DNA from: Capniomyces stellatus
Lineage: Eukaryota; Kickxellomycota; Harpellomycetes; Harpellales; Legeriomycetaceae
DNA: 10,930 nucleotides
Assembly (NCBI GenBank): GCA_001661515.1
Contig: LUVW01000010.1
Location: 287,699-298,628, forward strand
Reading direction: 5' to 3'
A program made the position numbers and the translations under genes. The notes below the pieces were generated by a model. The model made no database searches and had not been told where the DNA came from. It saw only the letters and a list, made by a program, of their open reading frames with translations. Positions 7,277-10,930 of this stretch are shown one piece after another (position 1 is the stretch's first letter; each line of letters opens with the position of its first letter).

Positions 7277-9657
7277 ATTATTCCAACTGAATCGGGGATA
7301 CGTAACCTGTCCACCAACAGTGACAGAATTTCTACATAGTCTTTATCGCAAGCCTCGTTAATCCCTATATAATTAAATTCACTTAGTGCAGCACCATTTT
7401 CAAGCAAAATTTTGACTAATCCAATGTTGTTGTTTCTACAAGCCTCATTGATCCCGTTATAATTTGTGTTGTCCAATTTAGCACCACGCTCAATCAGCAG
7501 CTTTGCCATATCGATGTTATTAATTCTGGCTACAACCAACAAACCTTTAAAATCGTTACCGTACACTCTCAAACCACCTTCAAGCGGTACCTTCATAATC
7601 TCAATCGCCTTGCTTTCCAACTCTTTTTGGATATTGGCAAAATAACTGGGATTCAATATGGGCCCATCACAACCTTTCAAATCTATTCCCTTAGTCTCTC
7701 CAATATCCGCCCTGTTTAGCTGTCTACGTGTACCGATTAGGTTGCCACTTTCTTTGTTTTGAGAGACAAATGTCACTATCTGATCTAAAATGGTCAAAAC
7801 CAGATGTGAGTCCTGGTTATCCCAATATCTGACATTCAAATTTCTCTTGATCTTCTCTATTAAAATTAATCCTTCTCCAAGAGCAAGGTGTCGCGCTATA
7901 TCTCCATATTTTATATCATTCTTATAAAAGTGGAATTCATCTAAAGGACGAGCATATTCAAGCAAAAACTCAATAATTTCTTTGTAAGTCGATAATCCCC
8001 TCCCATTATTATCTTCTGATAATATTAGATTGTCTGGTGTCAGTCTTTTCATTAATTCATGTTCGTAGAGCTCAACAATATCCTCAACTCCATTAAACTC
8101 GTCGTTCTCCAAACTCGATCCGTTTTCAAGTAAATATTTCACCAGTTCCAAATCACCACCCCTAATCGCTGCTCTCAACGCNTTAGTCTCTCCAATATCC
8201 GCCCTGTTTAGCTGTCTTGGTTTGCCGATTAGGTTGCCACTTTCTTTGTTTTGAGAGACAAATGTCACTATCTGATCTAAAATGGTCAAAACCAGATGTG
8301 AGTCCTGGTTATCCCAATATCTGTGTTTCAAGTTTTTTTTGGTATCTTCCATTATAATTAATCCTTCTCCAAGAGCAAGGTGTCGCGCTATATCTCCATA
8401 TTTTATATCATTCTTATAAAAGTGGAATTCATCTAAAGGACGAGCATATTCAAGCAAAAACTCAATAATTTCTTTGTAAGCCGATAATCCCCTCCCATTA
8501 TTATCTTCTGATAATATTAGATTGTCTGGTGTCAGTCTTTTCATTAATTCATGTTCGTAGAGCTCAACAATATCCTCAACTCCATTAAACTCGTCGTTCC
8601 CCAAACTCGATCCGATTTCAATTAAATATTTCACCTGCTCCAAATCACCACCCCTAATCGCTGCTCTCAACGCCAAATTATCATCTCGGATCACATTGAA
8701 GCCTGAATCTATCAACCACTTGACCGTTTCTGAATCTCTAGTCTTGCATGCCACCTCTAACAGCATCACTACATTATTTTCTGTCTGCTCTATTCTAGTA
8801 AACACCGTTCTTGCTTCATATATATTTCTAGTTCTACAAGCCAGCTTAAACATCTCTTCCTTGTGTGTCTCAAACAATCTATGCTTAATCAGATGGTCTG
8901 TTAACTCGCCTTTAAATTCGATGAATGAAATGAGACACACCAGCATGTAAGCGTCAACTACCAAATCACTATTCTCATCTAAATTTTCAAGTATATATTT
9001 GATGCCCGAGTCCTCAAAAGATAGAGTTGGAAATCTGCCATATATTCTGATATCAAGCTCAATCAATTCGTCCAGCAGCTCAAGATATCTTCGTATACAA
9101 GCTTCAAAAATAAGAAGCAACATATATTTGAAATACTCTTCATTATGTGACAGCTTGACACTCTTGATTTTTTCAACAGTTTCCAAGTTCTGACTTGATA
9201 TATCTACTGGAATGTATATTTCCGACCTCCCCAACTCAATAATTTCTTCTAGAAACTCCATCCCCGGCATATTATGAATTTTATCACTCGGCTTGACAAG
9301 GTCTTTGTCTAAATTCACCTCGTTACTCCATTCATAAATGCTTTGATTTAAATACTTGACTTCGAGAATATTGCTGCCTTTTAAACTGTATAATGGACTG
9401 ATCATTACTCCTTCGCTCACAATATCAGAATTAATATATTCTCTATTCTCTCCAATCGATATATCCGTTATATCTATATCCAACGATATTCTATCCGACA
9501 CATTCGTGTTCGAAAACATTATCATTCTATCTCTCGAATCCAAAACTACATACATTTTAACTATCCATCCCTTCATGTTTTTCCAATTATATTTTCTTGC
9601 CAGCTCTACCAGTCTTGGATAACTTATTTTTTTACAGTTTGCCAACGCCTCAATAAT
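7225..9657 (-). CDS. Central and ankyrin segment of the F-box/ankyrin gene
   Basis: This frame is open from just after the TAG at 9658 to TGA at 7225-7227. The MANCKKIS start sometimes assigned at 9645 is a TTG codon, so this is a continuation and not an independent gene. Numbering from 9645, residues 1-260 lack clear repeats (a mixed alpha/beta linker region in this family). Ankyrin-like repeats follow at about 266-290, 293-321, 324-352, 488-516, 700-729, 730-759 and 760 onward, with motifs such as LLEVACKTRDSETVKWLIDS and NGINEACRNNNIGLVKILLE. Residues 325-488 and 489-652 are tandem near-identical 164-residue units. After about residue 779 the translation (RLRIPDSVG...) loses ankyrin character, because the true frame has moved by one base. 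Confidence 0.75.
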   Translation of the reverse strand: MIEALANCKKISYPRLVELARKYNWKNMKGWIVKMYVVLDSRDRMIMFSNTNVSDRISLDIDITDISIGENREYINSDIVSEGVMISPLYSLKGSNILEVKYLNQSIYEWSNEVNLDKDLVKPSDKIHNMPGMEFLEEIIELGRSEIYIPVDISSQNLETVEKIKSVKLSHNEEYFKYMLLLIFEACIRRYLELLDELIELDIRIYGRFPTLSFEDSGIKYILENLDENSDLVVDAYMLVCLISFIEFKGELTDHLIKHRLFETHKEEMFKLACRTRNIYEARTVFTRIEQTENNVVMLLEVACKTRDSETVKWLIDSGFNVIRDDNLALRAAIRGGDLEQVKYLIEIGSSLGNDEFNGVEDIVELYEHELMKRLTPDNLILSEDNNGRGLSAYKEIIEFLLEYARPLDEFHFYKNDIKYGDIARHLALGEGLIIMEDTKKNLKHRYWDNQDSHLVLTILDQIVTFVSQNKESGNLIGKPRQLNRADIGETXALRAAIRGGDLELVKYLLENGSSLENDEFNGVEDIVELYEHELMKRLTPDNLILSEDNNGRGLSTYKEIIEFLLEYARPLDEFHFYKNDIKYGDIARHLALGEGLILIEKIKRNLNVRYWDNQDSHLVLTILDQIVTFVSQNKESGNLIGTRRQLNRADIGETKGIDLKGCDGPILNPSYFANIQKELESKAIEIMKVPLEGGLRVYGNDFKGLLVVARINNIDMAKLLIERGAKLDNTNYNGINEACRNNNIGLVKILLENGAALSEFNYIGINEACDKDYVEILSLLVDRLRIPDSVGIICLGWRVKPIILNWPKN
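7690..8673 (-). repeat. 492-bp in-frame tandem duplication (164 codons x2)
   Basis: Copy one (7690-8181) and copy two (8182-8673, where 8182 is N) align without gaps. They differ at 22 of 491 comparable bases. On the minus strand the upstream protein unit is the 8182-8673 copy. Each unit begins with an ankyrin repeat (ALRAAIRGGDLE.VKYL) and continues through a long non-repeat stretch ending LNRADIGET. The period is an exact multiple of three, so the reading frame is kept. Confidence 0.93.
8182..8182. other. Single ambiguous base (N) at the duplication junction
   Basis: This is the only ambiguous base in the window and it sits exactly between the two repeat copies. The base before copy one (7690) and the base after copy two (8674) are both C, so both flanks predict C here. 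On the minus strand the codon is AAN, which would be AAG (Lys). It may be a real uncertain base or a one-N assembly join hiding a gap or false join. Confidence 0.9.
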
Positions 9658-10128
9658 CTATTTTTCATTATTTGCTACTCTGCTGTATTTGTATAAAATA
9701 TCCTCTTCAAATTCCTTCAAGCTATCCAAATTACCATATGCGTTTCTTGTGTGTAAACTCAAAAATTGTTTGATTGTACTGAACTCGTTCGACACTCTAT
9801 AAAGTGATCTTGAAAGCATTGATATCTTTGGGTTTTGAGCCAACACAAATATCTCTGATATGACACTTTCTGGCAAATCATTGAAACCAGTCTTTCTTGT
9901 TTTGGTGTTAACACTGGAACCCAATTTTATTCTTTTGTTATTATTCTGAAACTCATTCTCTGTTTTATTCTCTTTTAAATTATCAGCTTGTATTTTAATT
10001 ACTATTAGAACAGTGGTTAATAACTTGACTTGACTCGAATATTGATTAAAATAAGAGGAATCAGATTTGATTGAAAAGATACTTTTCTTTTCAAGTCCAC
10101 TGACTTTGTATTTATATCTTTTAAACAA
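9658..10128 (-). CDS. N-terminal F-box-like segment of the ankyrin gene
   Basis: About 156 codons end at TAG 9658-9660. Counting from 10128, residues 1-80 are basic, Asn/Lys/Ser-rich and unlike any domain, apart from a hydrophobic patch (LLTTVLIVIKI, 36-46) that may be intronic. Residues about 84-115 form a short F-box-like helical motif, DLPESVISEIFVLAQNP followed by ISMLSRSLYRVS. This fits the usual pattern of LP, then a hydrophobic helix, then a conserved Ser-Arg stretch. Residues 116-156 are charged and helical. The first codon shown is TTG and the only Met afterwards (residue 104) sits inside the F-box, so the true start is not in this segment. The next codons after the TAG continue naturally in the same frame as IIEALANC. 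Confidence 0.6.
   Translation of the reverse strand: MFKRYKYKVSGLEKKSIFSIKSDSSYFNQYSSQVKLLTTVLIVIKIQADNLKENKTENEFQNNNKRIKLGSSVNTKTRKTGFNDLPESVISEIFVLAQNPKISMLSRSLYRVSNEFSTIKQFLSLHTRNAYGNLDSLKEFEEDILYKYSRVANNEK
9987..10082 (-). other. Possible 96-nt intron in the N-terminal segment
   Basis: On the minus strand a gtatct donor (from 10082) and an acaag acceptor (ending 9987) bound 96 bases. A ctaat branch-like sequence lies about 20 bases before the acceptor. Removal keeps the frame (codon phase 1 on both sides) and would delete the odd hydrophobic patch. The segment is open either way, so the sequence does not decide. It would not by itself supply an ATG. Confidence 0.25.
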
Positions 10129-10167
10129 AAAAAGACCAAATAAAATAATGGTGCTACCAATCTTCTA

Positions 10168-10930
10168 AACCAAGATCTGCCTTTGTATTTTTATATCCAG
10201 TTCAGTTCACTTTTTGTAAAGATTTGACACACTATTTGACTAATGCTACATATATCTACCTGTTTAACCGTCATTTCCAAACAAGAGAACATTCGGTGCA
10301 TAACAAAGTATTCAAATTCAATATGGTAGTTTTTGATAAAAATATTCTACTATTGATACATTGCTATTTAATATTTTGCCTCTGTTGATTGTTAAACTTG
10401 TATAAATAAACCAGGTCAGATATTTGTGGCTCTTTTTGTTATAAATGGGCATAGTTCACACAATATTACCAGGCTGCAAGGTAACACACCAAGCATCAAT
10501 ACTAAATTACTGTTTAAACAATATCCATATGGAGCAAAATAAGATCAATAAACTAAATAGAAACCACATACATAACTAAGCCAAATATTTTCCAATCACG
10601 TTTTTTTGATCACTTGAACTATTCTACACCGCCAATATCAATCTTGAATATCCACAGTCAACAGCATATAATAACCACAATCGATCTATAATCAACACCT
10701 ATCACTTTCTAATCACCATACCTCCGTTAAACCTAAAAAAAACAAGTTGGAATAAAACAAGTGAAACCAATTATTATTTGGATTTCTATAACCTTTTACA
10801 CAACCAAAAAAATAGTTAAACTTTTACTCGTGGTATCTCGTGGTATCTCGCTATTCCAAATAGCAATAACCACAAATAAACACGTTTTCCAAACCAATAT
10901 ATTCTCTGCTAGACAGACCAGTCTCAGCTG
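10168..10930. other. Upstream flank of the ankyrin gene; possible short 5' exon at 10260-10301
   Basis: No firm gene is visible here. A minus-strand frame of 36 codons (10191-10301) begins with ATG at 10301. It contains a cag|gtagat splice-donor-like site after 14 codons (exon end at 10260). It could be the missing first exon of the ankyrin gene, joined for example to an acceptor ending at 10024 in the same phase, but several acceptors fit and none is compelling. The rest is AT-rich with no recognised promoter element. Confidence 0.25.
10831..10850. repeat. 10-bp tandem repeat x2 (tggtatctcg)
   Basis: There are two exact consecutive copies, preceded by a partial ctcg. It lies near the right edge, outside any gene I can support. 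Confidence 0.8.

Larger units (their letters stand above)
6941..10128 (-). pseudogene. F-box/ankyrin-repeat protein gene, interrupted by a stop and a frameshift
   Basis: Three open segments form one ancestral gene of about 1062 codons. The order is an F-box-like segment (9658-10128), a long middle and ankyrin segment (7225-9657), and the last ankyrin repeats (6941-about 7300). The first two share a frame and are parted only by TAG at 9658-9660. The last lies one base out of frame, so one base is missing near 7300-7311. The ankyrin pattern carries straight across this break. No in-frame ATG exists before the F-box: the frame is open upstream only to TAG at 10165-10167, and 10126-10128 is TTG. 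A spliced upstream exon or a lost start is needed. By family knowledge such proteins bind Skp1 through the F-box and targets through the repeats; here this is inference. Alternatives are sequencing error at one or both breaks, which the N at 8182 makes plausible. Confidence 0.75.

Noticed and set aside
7053..7361. Plus-strand 102-codon open frame
   Set aside because: It lies antisense to the ankyrin repeats, whose repeat pattern explains the sequence. It is a shadow frame. The plus-strand frames at 8696-8950, 8999-9193 and 9356-9622 are rejected for the same reason.
9645..9660. The TAG at 9658-9660 as the end of an intron (aaaaatag acceptor)
   Set aside because: The nearest upstream gt donors leave an intron of only about 20 bases, and more distant ones would delete coding sequence that reads smoothly. 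A nonsense change or base error fits better, though RNA data could overturn this.

Overview
The window looks like AT-rich nuclear DNA of a eukaryote, most likely a fungus. It has long gene-poor stretches full of short simple repeats. It has two tRNA genes without an encoded CCA end, each followed by a T-run of the RNA polymerase III terminator type. It has one large F-box/ankyrin-repeat gene. Ankyrin families of this style (a short N-terminal F-box, then many loose ankyrin repeats with the NGI-EAC-NN-VK-LLENGA pattern) are abundant in early-diverging fungi. The text reminds me of insect-gut Harpellales (Smittium and relatives), but that placement is memory-based inference and not proven here.

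Layout. Positions about 245-560 hold a decayed minus-strand copy of the F-box region, and the rest of that paralogue would lie off the left edge. Positions about 560-4228 hold no gene I can support, only microsatellites and small inverted repeats. At 4229-4377 there is a plus-strand tRNA-Pro(TGG)/tRNA-Cys(GCA) pair with only five Ts between the genes. Positions 4382-6940 again hold no convincing gene. Positions 6941-10128 (minus strand) hold one large F-box/ankyrin gene. Positions 10168-10930 are its upstream flank, perhaps with a small 5' exon.

The large gene is broken as given. An in-frame TAG (9658-9660) separates the F-box segment from the ankyrin segment, a one-base frameshift near 7300-7311 separates the last ankyrin repeats, and no in-frame ATG is available at the 5' end. 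Read through these breaks it is about 1062 codons. It also contains a 492-bp (164-codon) tandem duplication whose junction is marked by the only ambiguous base in the window (N at 8182). The two copies differ at 22 positions, clustered in a few patches and mostly amino-acid changing. The duplication is either a real recent expansion of a repeat protein or an assembly join of two near-identical contig ends.

I found no convincing new biological system. The interesting content is the biology of a fast-evolving F-box/ankyrin family: a decaying relic, a broken full-length member and an internal duplication, all on the same strand within 10 kb. F-box proteins normally join an SCF ubiquitin ligase through Skp1, with the ankyrin repeats as the likely target-binding part. 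That role is family knowledge applied to this gene and is not shown by the sequence.
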